From NCBI RefSeq assembly GCF_023100845.1, contig NZ_CP095864.1, positions 3,224,001 through 3,288,000 on the forward strand: 64,000 bases of DNA. Direction: 5' to 3'. The translations under genes were made by a program, and so were the position numbers. The notes below the pieces were generated by a model, which worked only from the letters and a program-made list of their open reading frames with translations, did not search any database and was not told where the DNA came from. Below, piece by piece: positions 9,924-19,052 of this stretch. The first letter of the stretch is position 1, and every line of letters begins with the position of its first letter. This DNA is from Gordonia sp. PP30 (GTDB taxonomy: Bacteria > Actinomycetota > Actinomycetes > Mycobacteriales > Mycobacteriaceae).

Positions 9924-11047
9924 TGCCGCGTGTCTTTAGTTAGTTTTCGGTTGGGCTTTCTTCAGGATGTCGTCGGCGGTCTTGGTCCAGACGAAGGGGT
10001 GTTTGCGGTCGTTCCAGCCGCTGATGAATGCCCGGATCTTCGCGTTGAGGTCTTTGACTGAGGTGAATACGCCACGGCGGATCGCTTGCCGGTCGATGAT
10101 GCCGAACCAGACCTCGACGAGGTTGAGCCAGGATCCGGAGGTCGGGGTGAAGTGCACGTGCATGTTCGGGTGCTGGACGAGCCAGTCGCGGACTTCGGCC
10201 TTCTTGTGGGTGGCGTAGTTGTCCATCACCAGGTGCAGTTCCTGGCCGGGGTAGGTGCGGTCGATCTGTCGCAGGAACGACAGGAACTCCTGGTGACGAT
10301 GCCGTGGCTTGACTGCGCCGGTCACTTGGCCGGTCGCGATGTCCAGGGCGGCGAACAACGTGGTCGTGCCGTGCCGCTTGTAGTCATGAGTGCGGCGTTC
10401 GATCTGCCCGGGCCGTATCGGCAGCATCGGCGCGGTCCGGTCCAGGGCCTGGATCTGCGACTTCTCGTCGACGCACAGCACGATCGCGTTCTCCGGCGGT
10501 TCCAGATACAGGCCGACGACGTCGGTGACCTTCCCGGCCAGCTCCGGGTCGGTGGAGAACTTGAAGGTTCCCGACCGCCACGGCTGCACACCGTACTCGC
10601 GCCACGCGCGTGCGATCGTGGCGTTCCCGACCCCGAGATGGGCGGCGAGCAACCGTGAGGACCAGTGCGTGACCCCGTACTTCTTCGGAGGCGGCATCAA
10701 CGTGGCCGACACGATGTCGGCGTGATCGATATGCCGGGGCCGGCCGGGCCGATCAGCATCGAGCAAGCCGGCCATCCCGTCGTGCAGGTACCGGTACCGC
10801 CACTTGCGGACCGTCGGGATCGACACCCCGACGACGTCGCTGATATGCGAGTTCGCCCACCCCTCAGCGGCCAGCGCCACGATCCGCGCCCGCCTCACCA
10901 CGCCAGCCGGCGTCGAGGTCGATCGCAGCAACCGATCAAGCTCAACATCATCGCCCTCACGCAATTCCAGTGCCGGGGCCGGAGAATTCGCCATAACCCA
11001 TTCTCTCAACCCCGGAACAGGAAACTAATTAACGCCACGCGACACTA
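9921..11047 (-). mobile_element. IS630-family insertion sequence, copy A
   Basis: The body 9923-11045 is flanked by TA duplications (9921-9922, 11046-11047). Imperfect terminal inverted repeats start GTGCCGCGTGTCTTTAGTTA at the left and, read inward from the right, GTGTCGCGTGGCGTTAATTA. One transposase gene fills the element on the minus strand. Copy B differs at very few bases. Confidence 0.9.
9936..11009 (-). CDS. IS630-family transposase, copy A
   Basis: 357 codons from a TTG at 11009; an ATG at 10994 ([16 protein letters not shown]) is the likelier real start and gives 352 residues. The N-terminal half has two helix-turn-helix segments ([34 protein letters not shown]). The C-terminal half is a DDE_3 domain whose acidic triad appears in [27 protein letters not shown] and [15 protein letters not shown]. 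It is intact. It differs from copy B by one residue (Arg for His in QAIRRGVF), so the two insertions are recent or kept identical by recombination. Confidence 0.95.
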   Translation of the reverse strand: MREWVMANSPAPALELREGDDVELDRLLRSTSTPAGVVRRARIVALAAEGWANSHISDVVGVSIPTVRKWRYRYLHDGMAGLLDADRPGRPRHIDHADIVSATLMPPPKKYGVTHWSSRLLAAHLGVGNATIARAWREYGVQPWRSGTFKFSTDPELAGKVTDVVGLYLEPPENAIVLCVDEKSQIQALDRTAPMLPIRPGQIERRTHDYKRHGTTTLFAALDIATGQVTGAVKPRHRHQEFLSFLRQIDRTYPGQELHLVMDNYATHKKAEVRDWLVQHPNMHVHFTPTSGSWLNLVEVWFGIIDRQAIRRGVFTSVKDLNAKIRAFISGWNDRKHPFVWTKTADDILKKAQPKTN

Positions 11048-11089
11048 GAGTCGGTCAGCCTCCCCGCGCTGCGCCACACCGGCTGACCA

Positions 11090-11404
11090 TCACTTGTCCC
11101 AGCCGGCCGTCGCATCACCGCCGTTACACCGACGGGCAACTCCACGAAGTTCGACACGGCGCGCACCGCGACTTGAACGGCGGGGCTCCGGACGCGAACG
11201 CCAGTGACACATCCAGCAGCTGCACACGTTGATGCCGGAGTGTGCGAACTCCCAGTAGCAGCGACCGACACGACCGAGCGACCAGTCGGCGACGAGGTCG
11301 GGGAGGTCGCACTCTCGGCCGGCGCAGCGGTGAACGGCACGCACCGCGAGTTCACGGCGGGCCACGCGAACGCGGTAAGGGGTGTGGGCATCGGTACGGG
11401 ACAC
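11090..11404 (-). CDS. Small Cys-rich protein of unknown function (104 aa)
   Basis: Starts at a GTG (11402-11404) behind GAGGAG. The protein begins VSRTDAHTPYRVRVARRE and carries Cys in CAGREC, RCYWE and CSCWMC, an arrangement that could bind zinc, then a basic tail ending GVARRCNGGDATAGWDK. I recall similar small proteins on actinobacterial plasmids and phages but assign no function. A diverged copy of the tail (ELRRLARRWNGGD) is readable on the minus strand around 15543-15610, outside the IS630 unit, which suggests a related gene once lay there. It reads in the same direction as the metal-sensor gene, 175 bp away. Confidence 0.6.
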   Translation of the reverse strand: MSRTDAHTPYRVRVARRELAVRAVHRCAGRECDLPDLVADWSLGRVGRCYWEFAHSGINVCSCWMCHWRSRPEPRRSSRGARRVELRGVARRCNGGDATAGWDK

Positions 11405-11579
11405 GGCGGTCTCCTCAGACGGGCAGCCCCACCGAGTCCGCAGATCGCCGCGGGGTGGGGCTACGGCATGAGCGGGAGACCGCCGACCGAGGAGAACGCG
11501 CGCATGGGGACAGATCCGTACAGCGGGAACAACGCACGACGCGACACAGCTCGGCCGCTCGAGGTCAGGCCGGAACCGG

Positions 11580-11969
11580 TCACCGCTGCACGGCCGAGTG
11601 CTCAAGTGTCACGGATTCCAGGCGATCCGCCAATCCCATCCGCAGGTGCTCACTGTGATAGACCGCTTCGTCGAGGAGCTGGGCGACGTGGTTGTCGTAG
11701 AGGCTGTAGACGATGCTGCGGCCCTCCCGGACCCCAGTGACCAGTCCCAGGTTCCGCAGCAGGCGTAGCTGGTGCGAGACCGCGGACGGTTCCATCTGCA
11801 CCGCCGCTGCGAGATCCCCGACCGCCATCGCCTGACCCCGCAGCTGGGAGAGGATCCGCAAGCGGCTCGGCGTCGCGAGCGCCTGCAGCGTCGTGGCGAC
11901 CCGCTCCGCAGTCGCGGCATCAAGAGCCCCCGAGCCGTTCCCGTCGCCGTCAGCCATCCGATGTCCCAT
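11580..11969 (-). CDS. ArsR/SmtB-family metal-sensing repressor with alpha-5 site
   Basis: A 129-residue winged helix protein. Its recognition region reads AVGDLAAAVQMEPSAVSHQL followed by RLLRNLGLVTGVREGRSIVYSL. The C-terminal helix carries D92-N-H94-x10-H105-x2-H108, the D-x-H-x10-H-x2-H pattern of the SmtB/CzrA/NmtR alpha-5 metal site for Zn, Co or Ni. There is no CxC pair of the As/Cd/Pb-sensing alpha-3 type. It diverges from the P1B-4 ATPase gene with a perfectly placed dyad between them, so it should repress both genes until metal binds. In M. tuberculosis NmtR controls the P1B-4 pump CtpJ in the same way. Confidence 0.93.
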   Translation of the reverse strand: MGHRMADGDGNGSGALDAATAERVATTLQALATPSRLRILSQLRGQAMAVGDLAAAVQMEPSAVSHQLRLLRNLGLVTGVREGRSIVYSLYDNHVAQLLDEAVYHSEHLRMGLADRLESVTLEHSAVQR

Positions 11970-11994
11970 GACCAGGCATCATACCCTGAGCATC

Positions 11995-12018
11995 ATATCT
12001 GAAGAGGTGTTCATATAT
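11995..12018. promoter_or_regulatory. ArsR/SmtB-type operator
   Basis: ATATCTGAA (11995-12003), a 6-bp spacer, then TTCATATAT (12010-12018) form a dyad with 8 of 9 matching positions. This is the AT-rich inverted repeat bound by SmtB/ArsR-family repressors. It sits between the divergent regulator (start 11969) and the ATPase (start 12081), so one bound dimer pair could shut both promoters. Confidence 0.82.
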
Positions 12019-12080
12019 GCTGGTGTGTGTTCTGGCGTACGCGCCTCCCAACGCCCCTGCGAGAGCGAGCACCACCGATC

Positions 12081-14033
12081 ATGCACACGACGACCACGAC
12101 GACGGCCGCCACCAGCGCCGACGTGACCGCACGCATTGGCGGAGCCAGTCGCACCCGGCCCTGGGACCTCGCGGAGGTCCGTTGGGCATCGGCAGCACTC
12201 GCACTGTTCCTGCTCGGGCTCGCCGCGCAGCTCGCCGGCGCGCCGTCATGGTCGTGGTGGACGCTGTATCTGGCGTGTTACGCCGCCGGCGGGTGGGAGC
12301 CGGCGCTGGCGGGTCTGCAGGCGTTGCGGGAGAAGACCCTCGACGTCGACCTGCTGATGGTGGTCGCGGCGATCGGCGCGGCCGCGATCGGACAGATCAC
12401 CGACGGTGCCCTGCTGATCGTCATCTTCGCGACCTCCGGTGCTCTCGAGGCCTGGGCGACCGCCCGCACCGAGGACTCGGTCCGCGGCCTGCTCGACCTG
12501 GCGCCCGACCGAGCGACGGTACTGGCTACCGACGGCACCGAGACGACGATCGCCGCTGCGGACGTGCAGGTGGGTGACGTCATCCGGGTCCGGCCGGGTG
12601 AGCGGATCGCCGCCGACGGCACCGTCGTCGATGGGGCCAGCGAGGTCGACCAGGCGACCATCACCGGCGAGCCGCTGCCGGTGGACAAGCGCGTCGGCGA
12701 CGAGGTCTTCGCCGGCACCGTCAACGGCACCGGCGCACTGACGGTGCGGGCGGACCGCCCGGCCACCGATTCGGTCGTCGCCCGGATCGCAGTGATGGTG
12801 GCCCAGGCCTCGCGGACCAAGGCCCGCGCGCAGTTGTTCATCGAGAAGGTCGAGCAGCGGTACTCGATCGGCATGGTCGCAGCCACCCTGGCCGTGTTCG
12901 CCGTCCCGCTGGCCTTCGGCGCGGATCTGCAGTCCTCGCTGCTGCGCGCGATGACCTTCATGATCGTCGCGTCCCCGTGCGCGGTCGTGCTGGCCACGAT
13001 GCCGCCGCTGCTCGCCGCGATCGCCAACGCTGGCCGCCGCGGCGTGCTCGTCAAATCCGCTGTGGTCATGGAGAACCTGTCGACCATCGACACCGTCGCC
13101 CTCGACAAGACCGGCACCGTCACCTCCGGTAGGTCCACCCTCGCGGCCGTCGTGACGACCGCGGACAGCGCCGATGGCGACACCGCTCTCGCCCTCGCAG
13201 CAGCGGTGGAGACCTTGAGCGAGCACCCCCTGGCTGCGGCGATCGTCGCTGCGGCCGCCGACCGCGGCCTCGACGTGCCCGCGGCGACGGACTTCGCCGC
13301 CCATCCCGGCCGGGGCGTCACCGGCACCGTCGACGGACACCGCATCGCCGTGCTGTCTCCGCACACCGCGGACACCCCGGCGACCCGCGAGGTGGCCGAA
13401 CTGGTCGGCGGGTTCGAGGCCCGCGGGGACACCGCCGTGATCGTCACCCGCGACGGCTCCCCCGTCGCTGTGCTCGCCCTGACCGACACCTGCCGCCACG
13501 ACGCCGCGGCCGCCGTCGGCGCTCTCACCGCCGCAGGTATCGGCACCGCGATGCTCACCGGCGACAACCCCCGCGCCGCCGCCCGCGTGGCCGGCGATCT
13601 CGGCATCGACGATGTCCGCGCCGGGCTCCTGCCCGACGGCAAGACCGCCGCTATCAACGACTTCCGCGATGCAGAACGCACCGTCGCGATGGTCGGTGAC
13701 GGCGTCAACGACGCACCCGCCCTCGCCGCCGCCGACGTCGGCATCGCCCTCGGCGGCGCCGGCTCCGACCTCGCCCTGCAGGCCGCCGATGTCGTCATCG
13801 TCGGTGACGACCTCACCGCGGTCCCCTCTGTCATCGAGTTCGCGCAGCGCGCGCACCGCGTCGTCGTCGCCAACCTCGCCATCGCCGCGGCCTTCATCGC
13901 GGTACTCGTCGTCTGGGATCTGGTGGGCACGCTGCCACTGCCCCTCGGCGTCGCCGGCCACGAAGGATCCACCATCATCGTCGGCCTCAACGGACTGCGG
14001 CTCCTCCGCGGAACGTGGCCCACCGTGCGCTAG
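12081..14033 (+). CDS. P1B-4-type heavy-metal (Co/Zn/Fe-class) exporting ATPase
   Basis: A 650-residue P-type ATPase from the ATG at 12081. It lacks an N-terminal HMA or Cys-rich metal-binding domain. Actuator motif [11 protein letters not shown]; transmembrane metal site S-P-C in [18 protein letters not shown] (about residue 296); phosphorylation motif DKTGT (about 341); ATP-binding SEHPLAAAI; hinge [12 protein letters not shown]; and HEGST in the last helix pair (about 626). SPC together with HEGS/T defines the P1B-4 subgroup (CoaT, CtpD, CtpJ), which exports Co, Zn or Fe(II) from the cytosol. The TAG stop is formed at the TA of the downstream IS630. An upstream GTG at 12027 keeps frame but would overlap the promoter. 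Confidence 0.93.
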   Translation: MHTTTTTTAATSADVTARIGGASRTRPWDLAEVRWASAALALFLLGLAAQLAGAPSWSWWTLYLACYAAGGWEPALAGLQALREKTLDVDLLMVVAAIGAAAIGQITDGALLIVIFATSGALEAWATARTEDSVRGLLDLAPDRATVLATDGTETTIAAADVQVGDVIRVRPGERIAADGTVVDGASEVDQATITGEPLPVDKRVGDEVFAGTVNGTGALTVRADRPATDSVVARIAVMVAQASRTKARAQLFIEKVEQRYSIGMVAATLAVFAVPLAFGADLQSSLLRAMTFMIVASPCAVVLATMPPLLAAIANAGRRGVLVKSAVVMENLSTIDTVALDKTGTVTSGRSTLAAVVTTADSADGDTALALAAAVETLSEHPLAAAIVAAAADRGLDVPAATDFAAHPGRGVTGTVDGHRIAVLSPHTADTPATREVAELVGGFEARGDTAVIVTRDGSPVAVLALTDTCRHDAAAAVGALTAAGIGTAMLTGDNPRAAARVAGDLGIDDVRAGLLPDGKTAAINDFRDAERTVAMVGDGVNDAPALAAADVGIALGGAGSDLALQAADVVIVGDDLTAVPSVIEFAQRAHRVVVANLAIAAAFIAVLVVWDLVGTLPLPLGVAGHEGSTIIVGLNGLRLLRGTWPTVR

Positions 14034-15157
14034 TGTCGCGTGTCGTTAATTAGTTTCCTGTTCCGGGGTTGAGAGAATGGGTTATGGCGAATTCTCCGGC
14101 CCCGGCACTGGAATTGCGTGAGGGCGATGATGTTGAGCTTGATCGGTTGCTGCGATCGACCTCGACGCCGGCTGGCGTGGTGAGGCGGGCGCGGATCGTG
14201 GCGCTGGCCGCTGAGGGGTGGGCGAACTCGCATATCAGCGACGTCGTCGGGGTGTCGATCCCGACGGTCCGCAAGTGGCGGTACCGGTACCTGCACGACG
14301 GGATGGCCGGCTTGCTCGATGCTGATCGGCCCGGCCGGCCCCGGCATATCGATCACGCCGACATCGTGTCGGCCACGTTGATGCCGCCTCCGAAGAAGTA
14401 CGGGGTCACGCACTGGTCCTCACGGTTGCTCGCCGCCCATCTCGGGGTCGGGAACGCCACGATCGCACGCGCGTGGCGCGAGTACGGTGTGCAGCCGTGG
14501 CGGTCGGGAACCTTCAAGTTCTCCACCGACCCGGAGCTGGCCGGGAAGGTCACCGACGTCGTCGGCCTGTATCTGGAACCGCCGGAGAACGCGATCGTGC
14601 TGTGCGTCGACGAGAAGTCGCAGATCCAGGCCCTGGACCGCACCGCGCCGATGCTCCCGATACGGCCCGGGCAGATCGAACGCCGCACTCATGACTACAA
14701 GCGGCACGGCACGACCACGTTGTTCGCCGCCCTGGACATCGCGACCGGCCAAGTGACCGGCGCAGTCAAGCCACGGCATCGTCACCAGGAGTTCCTGTCG
14801 TTCCTGCGACAGATCGACCGCACCTACCCCGGCCAGGAACTGCACCTGGTGATGGACAACTACGCCACCCACAAGAAGGCCGAAGTCCGCGACTGGCTCG
14901 TCCAGCACCCGAACATGCACGTGCACTTCACCCCGACCTCCGGATCCTGGCTCAACCTCGTCGAGGTCTGGTTCGGCATCATCGACCGGCAAGCGATCCG
15001 CCATGGCGTATTCACCTCAGTCAAAGACCTCAACGCGAAGATCCGGGCATTCATCAGCGGCTGGAACGACCGCAAACACCCCTTCGTCTGGACCAAGACC
15101 GCCGACGACATCCTGAAGAAAGCCCAACCGAAAACTAACTAAAGACACGCGGCACTA
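14031..15157 (+). mobile_element. IS630-family insertion sequence, copy B
   Basis: The body 14033-15155 is flanked by TA at 14031-14032 and 15156-15157. The outer end is identical to the left end of copy A; the inner end differs from copy A's inner end at one base of the first 14. It is inverted relative to copy A. Confidence 0.9.
14069..15142 (+). CDS. IS630-family transposase, copy B
   Basis: Same protein as copy A except one His for Arg (QAIRHGVF). The frame opens at a TTG (14069); the ATG at 14084 is the likelier start. HTH domains and all three DDE acidic residues are present, so the gene is presumably functional and could mobilise both copies and the cargo between them. Confidence 0.95.
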   Translation: MREWVMANSPAPALELREGDDVELDRLLRSTSTPAGVVRRARIVALAAEGWANSHISDVVGVSIPTVRKWRYRYLHDGMAGLLDADRPGRPRHIDHADIVSATLMPPPKKYGVTHWSSRLLAAHLGVGNATIARAWREYGVQPWRSGTFKFSTDPELAGKVTDVVGLYLEPPENAIVLCVDEKSQIQALDRTAPMLPIRPGQIERRTHDYKRHGTTTLFAALDIATGQVTGAVKPRHRHQEFLSFLRQIDRTYPGQELHLVMDNYATHKKAEVRDWLVQHPNMHVHFTPTSGSWLNLVEVWFGIIDRQAIRHGVFTSVKDLNAKIRAFISGWNDRKHPFVWTKTADDILKKAQPKTN

Positions 15158-15248
15158 GGAGCGCTGTCCAGCGGCCGGTGCGCGGCGATCATGCATCGCA
15201 TCGGCGCGTCGACCAACTTTTCGGTTCTCCGTTTTAGAGAATCGGCAG

Positions 15249-15539
15249 ATGCTCAACGAGGTGAAGGTCCCGTTCTCCCTGGCCGACCTACCCGACGGCG
15301 AGGAGATCGCCCTTCACGACGTGGAGGGCTTCATCCCCTTCCTGACGGAGCGGTGGCCGGCGAACGGGCGCCCGCACCACATCGAGCTCTTCGAACCCAG
15401 CGGGCGGAAACCACCGCCAGGCGTGGACGGCTGGCTCGTGTTCCGCGTGAGCGCACCGGAACCTGTGCACGATCCCGACGCTCCGACGGTGAACTGGGAC
15501 CGGGTGCTTCAGGAGCGACTGCGGGACGGCGACGAGTAG
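15249..15539 (+). CDS. Hypothetical 96-aa protein
   Basis: I do not recognise it. The protein starts MLNEVKVPFSLADLPDGEEI and is acidic (C-terminus ERLRDGDE), with no membrane segment, signal peptide or cysteine cluster. It is probably soluble and cytoplasmic. Codon use looks like its neighbours. There is no strong ribosome site. A short palindrome (TTCTC-CGTTTTA-GAGAA) lies just before the start. It is the first gene to the right of the IS630 unit and may originally have followed the HEPN-like gene. Confidence 0.5.
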   Translation: MLNEVKVPFSLADLPDGEEIALHDVEGFIPFLTERWPANGRPHHIELFEPSGRKPPPGVDGWLVFRVSAPEPVHDPDAPTVNWDRVLQERLRDGDE

Positions 15540-15604
15540 CCGCCCGCCGCGTCACCGCCGTTCCACCGACGAGCAAGTCGGCGGAGTTCGGCACGGCGTG
15601 CAGC

Positions 15605-15925
15605 GCGACCGCGATCGCGGTCGCCGACCGCGGTGGTTTCCCCTGGTAGAGAGGTTTCGCGGTCGCGCGGTCGCCGCGGTCGCTCTCCGCGGGAATGAGC
15701 GTCTCCGCCCATGTACAAGTAATTAGAAGTCAGAAGAAAACTGGTGCTTCGTATCTAGGGGACTTGTCGTTGATTCGGTGCGCGCACGCCGAGAAAGATA
15801 CACAGGGTGTCAGGGGCGACCGCGGCGACCGCGCGACCGCGATCGCCACAAAAACATGCTCCTGCCTGCACATATAGCCGCGGTCGTTAGAGATGCGAAC
15901 GACCGCGATCGCGGTCGCTGTCGCG
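15605..15925. repeat. Iteron-like GCGACCGCG repeats, candidate replication origin
   Basis: The stretch 15540-15993 has no convincing gene. The nonamer GCGACCGCG or its complement CGCGGTCGC occurs at least nine times, often as the palindrome GACCGCGATCGCGGTC (for example 15605-15624 and around 15901-15920). In the middle (about 15711-15780) is a markedly AT-richer segment (TACAAGTAATTAGAAGTCAG). Iterons beside an AT-rich stretch next to a rep gene is the layout of a replication origin. Confidence 0.55.
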
Positions 15926-15993
15926 GTTCCGCGGTCACCGATGACAGGAACACCCTCGACGCGGTGAGCGACGAGGGTGTTCCAGTTGAAACG

Positions 15994-18193
15994 TCAGTTG
16001 ACGGAGTAGACGCCCGCCGGGGTACAGGTGAGGGCCTGGCCCTCCACCATCGCGGCCAAGTACCGCTTCGCGTGCGGCTGCTGCTTCTTGCTGCACCGCC
16101 GCGTGATCGCCGCTGCGGTGGGCGTCTGATGCTTGGCCCGGAGCTGGGCGATCACCGCGATGATGCGCGCCTGCAGGTCTCGGGAGAAGGCCTGCTCGGC
16201 TTCGGCTTCGCCTCGCTTCGCCGCGGCGCGGGTGACGCCCTGCTCCACACCGCGGGTCTCGGCGGCGACCTTGCCCGCACGCACCGCCCTCTCCCGGGTA
16301 CGGCGCATGCACATCTCTCGGAGCCGCATCGCGACACCAGCGACTTCCCAGTGCAGATCGGCCGGCTGCTCCAGCCCGTCCATGATCGCGAGGAGCGCCA
16401 TCACCTTGAGGCGCATGAACGTGCTGTGCCCGAGGAGCTTGACGATCTCGTCTTCCTCCTCGTCGTCGCTCTCGCCGTACGGGTCGTCGTCGACTTGGAG
16501 AGCCTCGAGCTCCTCTTCGATGTAGCGCCGGGCGGCGGGAGGCCAGTCGATCCACCGCGGGTCGGGGGGGTCACCGATCTGCCCGAGCGTCGCGATCTCG
16601 GGAATCCCGACGGGAAGAACCTCCTCCACGGGTTCCGGTGCCGGCTGGTACGCGAGCGGGAGCGGAACTGGGATCTCCTTGCCGTTCGGCTTGCACCGGG
16701 TCACCGGGGCCCAGAAGATCCGCTGCGGCGTGCCCTTGCCGCCCTCACCCCAGATTGCCATGGTGGCCTCGGGCTGGCAGCCGAGGAGCGCTCCGAGTCG
16801 GTAGGTGTGGGGCGCGAGGTTCGTGCGCAGCTCCACGTTGCCTGTGGTGGTGCCGACGCGTGCGCCCATCCACATGCTGCGCCACATCGCCGCGAACTTC
16901 GTGCCCTGCCGGACCATCTCGGCGAACACGCCATCGACCTCATCGGCCTCCATCAGCACCTGGTGGGCGAGCCGCTCGAACTCGTACGTGTAGAACGCCT
17001 CCTCGCCTCGGCCGTGCTTCTCCCGGCGGATGAACCCGAAGCTCTTGACGATGCCCTCGCCCGTACCCTCCGGGATGGTGTAGCTCGGCGGCAGCGGCAC
17101 CAAGTAGGAACCGGCGTCCATCGTCACGGTCTTGCCGGCGTTGGGCTTGCCGACCAGCCCGGTGTAGAAGTTGAGCGACCCGCCCTGGGACGCCGTGCCC
17201 CTCAGTCCGGCGGGGGTCAGCAGCCGCACGTGCGGTCCGACCGCGACCGCCGTCCGGGTGAGGGTGACCGCGAGAACACCCTGCCTCCCCGCGCCGAGCG
17301 CGTCGGCCGTGTCGGCAACGTGCCGCAACCCGGGCGTCATGGTGAACAGCTTGTCCTCGAGCGCCTGGCACTCGAGGCGCCAGTTGGACTTTGCGCTCGT
17401 GGTCGCGGGCAGCGCCGCCACCTCCGCGCGCAACCGGGTCATCACGGCGTCGGGATCGTTGACATCCAGCTCGTCGAACAGTTGGTCGTAGTCCTCGACC
17501 GTCATCCGCCTACGAAGCGTCTCGAACAGTTCGTCGGCCTCGGACTCGACGGCCTCGGACTCGGCCTGATCGCGGTCGAACTCCGCGCGCACGGCCGGGT
17601 CAGTGAGGTATGCCTCGCGGTTGGCAGCTCGGGTGGCCACTTCTTCCGGGGTGCGGGCGCGGGTGAACGACGCGCTGAACTCGCGATCCTCGGCTTCCAG
17701 TTCGATCAGGTCGCGCAGCGTGTCCGCGTTCTCCGGGATCGCGCGCATGCCACGCAAGGCGCAGGCCAGCTCGACGGCGTCGATGAGACGGTTCGGGGTG
17801 AAGTCGTACTCGTCGCAGAAGTCGTCGGCGAAGGGCTGCGCATTGCCGTCGGCGCCGTGGACGCACCCCTTCACGTGGAGCACCATCTGGCCGTTCTGCG
17901 GGCAGGCGCAGGTCCCACCCTCGACCGGTGCAAACTCTCCGGTGATGTGTTCGGGCATGAACGGGGCCCACTCGGTGAGCGTGGCCGGGGGGCGGCGGGC
18001 TCCACGGTTCGCCGAACGGAGTGATCAGCGCCGCGATCTCCGCGTCGGCCTCGTCGGCGAGCTTGCGGAAGTCATCGAGCTCCTCGGCGCTGTGGGTCCC
18101 GGCGGCCACCGCGCCGAGATAGTGAACGCGGGCTGCGGTGACCGGTGTCGGCGTGTCGTGCGTCGGGCTTGTGAGATCGGCAAGGTATGCCAT
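15994..18193 (-). pseudogene. Replication-type P-loop ATPase, split by a one-base insertion
   Basis: From the ATG at 18193 (MAYLADLTSPTHDTPTPVTA) the protein reads well to FGEPWSPPPP, then leaves frame at a run of six G (17987-17992 on the plus strand). With five G the frame continues ATLTEWAPFMPEHITGEF to the stop at 15994, giving about 732 residues. The long downstream part alone (ATG 17958) is 654 residues. It has a Cys/His-rich patch (CACPQNGQMVLHVKGCVHG), a Walker A GKPNAGKT, a candidate Walker B region (VLMEADEVDG) and an acidic linker DDEEEDE. It resembles plasmid and AICE replication ATPase/primase-helicase proteins of the DUF3987 sort; the exact family is unsure. The shift may be real decay or a sequencing error. 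Confidence 0.65.
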
Positions 18194-18250
18194 GATGAGA
18201 ACGTCCTTCCGTTCAGTGATGCGGGCGGGGGGTACTACTTGAGAGCGATC

Positions 18251-18271
18251 GGGCCGGCCACGAACCGGCCC
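18251..18271 (-). terminator. Hairpin after the excisionase mini-operon
   Basis: GGGCCGG-CCACGAA-CCGGCCC is a perfect 7-bp stem with a 7-nt loop, 20 bp beyond the stop of the 26-aa gene on the minus strand and just before the replication gene's start. It probably separates the two transcription units. Confidence 0.55.
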
Positions 18272-18290
18272 TTTCGCGTGTCTGGGGCGA

Positions 18291-18371
18291 CTAACGTCCC
18301 TCCTGTCGCGCCTTCCACGTCAGGAGCAGCCGACGCCACCAGCTGATCCGCGGGTGCTGCGCCGGGCCCAT
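18291..18371 (-). CDS. 26-aa basic micro-protein, coupled to the upstream gene
   Basis: Its ATG (18369-18371) overlaps the stop of the 78-aa gene as TGATG, a typical translational coupling. The product, MGPAQHPRISWWRRLLLTWK plus six residues, is Trp- and Arg-rich and amphipathic. No family is recognised. It is too small for certainty, but the overlap and position in a three-gene unit (excisionase, 78 aa, 26 aa) support it being translated. Confidence 0.4.
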   Translation of the reverse strand: MGPAQHPRISWWRRLLLTWKARQEGR

Positions 18372-18607
18372 CACGGGTGCGCTCCCGAAACGATCCGCGA
18401 CCACTCCTTGTCGAGCCACTCGTCGATCTCCGACGCCCGGCTCCTCTCCTCGTCGGCGACCTTGCCGATAGTGAAGCTGACGGCGTGATCAGGATTCGCA
18501 ACGCGTGCGGCGGCGCGGCATGCCACGATCGCGGCTCCGGTTCTGTCCTCAGGATGGGCTGCGCGGTACATGGCCTCGGCGGTGCCCCGGATCGACTCGG
18601 TGCTCAT
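18371..18607 (-). CDS. Hypothetical 78-aa protein in the excisionase unit
   Basis: Starts at an ATG (18605-18607) that overlaps the excisionase stop in the arrangement ATGA, so it is translationally coupled. The sequence (MSTESIRGTAEAMYRAAHPE ... EIDEWLDKEWSRIVSGAHP) is helical and charged, with no membrane segment and no known domain. Small proteins of this kind are frequent next to xis in actinomycete ICEs. The frame is open further upstream, but that part is antisense-like and would overlap the excisionase gene. Confidence 0.55.
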   Translation of the reverse strand: MSTESIRGTAEAMYRAAHPEDRTGAAIVACRAAARVANPDHAVSFTIGKVADEERSRASEIDEWLDKEWSRIVSGAHP

Positions 18608-18813
18608 GCCGCGTCTCCCGTCGCCACGCGCGGCAGCGATCGCAACCACGTCTCCAGGTCCTCCGGGTACACGATGATCGCCGCGCCACTTCGGTACGCG
18701 ACGAGCTCGCCCTCTGCGATCCTGCGACGGATCGTGCGGAGGCTGAACCCCGTCGCATCCGCGACTTCGCTCGGCCGGTAGCCGACCTTCCTCAACAGAC
18801 TGCTCTGCGTCAT
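18604..18813 (-). CDS. Excisionase-like helix-turn-helix protein
   Basis: A 69-residue protein: MTQSSLLRKVGYRPSEVADA, then TGFSLRTIRRRIAEGELVAY and IIVYPEDLETWLRSL. This is the HTH_17/MerR-like winged fold of excisionases: helix-turn-helix, a beta wing and a final helix reading xxDLxxWL. It would bend the attachment sites and bias the integrase toward excision, and may also regulate. First gene of a tightly coupled minus-strand trio. Confidence 0.8.
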   Translation of the reverse strand: MTQSSLLRKVGYRPSEVADATGFSLRTIRRRIAEGELVAYRSGAAIIVYPEDLETWLRSLPRVATGDAA

Positions 18814-19052
18814 CCCGGTCCCTTCTCCGGTTCGGTGCGCCGGTGCAACCGACGCTGTCCCGCAGAGGGTGCCAGGGCGGACCCTTGAGCGGCGAGCGAT
18901 CCTCCAGCCCCTGGTCAGGAGCGTGTCGCATCAGAGACTTTTTTCTGACGGGGCATCGCGTGCCCGCGGTTGCCATGGATTGCCTACGAACGCCAAACCG
19001 ACTGTGCCGCAACGGGTTCCAACGTTGTGCACGGTGCAAACCTTCGCCCACC

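Larger units (their letters stand above)
9921..15157. mobile_element. Composite-transposon-like unit: two inverted IS630 copies flanking metal-resistance genes
   Basis: Two nearly identical 1,123-bp IS630-family elements (bodies 9923-11045 and 14033-15155) lie in inverted orientation around a 3-kb cargo: a Cys-rich small protein, an ArsR/SmtB-type metal sensor and a P1B-4 ATPase. Each is flanked by TA on both sides, and every flank reads C-TA or TA-G, matching the CTAG target known for IS630. Removing the whole unit plus one TA restores the HEPN-like gene's TAG stop. Independent insertions of the two copies cannot be excluded. Confidence 0.72.

Noticed and set aside
12246..14023. Two long minus-strand frames opposite the P1B-4 ATPase
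   Set aside because: Arg/Gly- or Ser/Thr-rich shadow translations of a well-identified pump gene.
15605..15925. CRISPR array
   Set aside because: Repeats are only about 9 bp, irregularly spaced and palindromic; there are no spacers of constant length and no cas genes.
15778..18024. 748-codon plus-strand frame opposite the replication gene
   Set aside because: No domains; the minus-strand reading has a Walker A and sensible composition.
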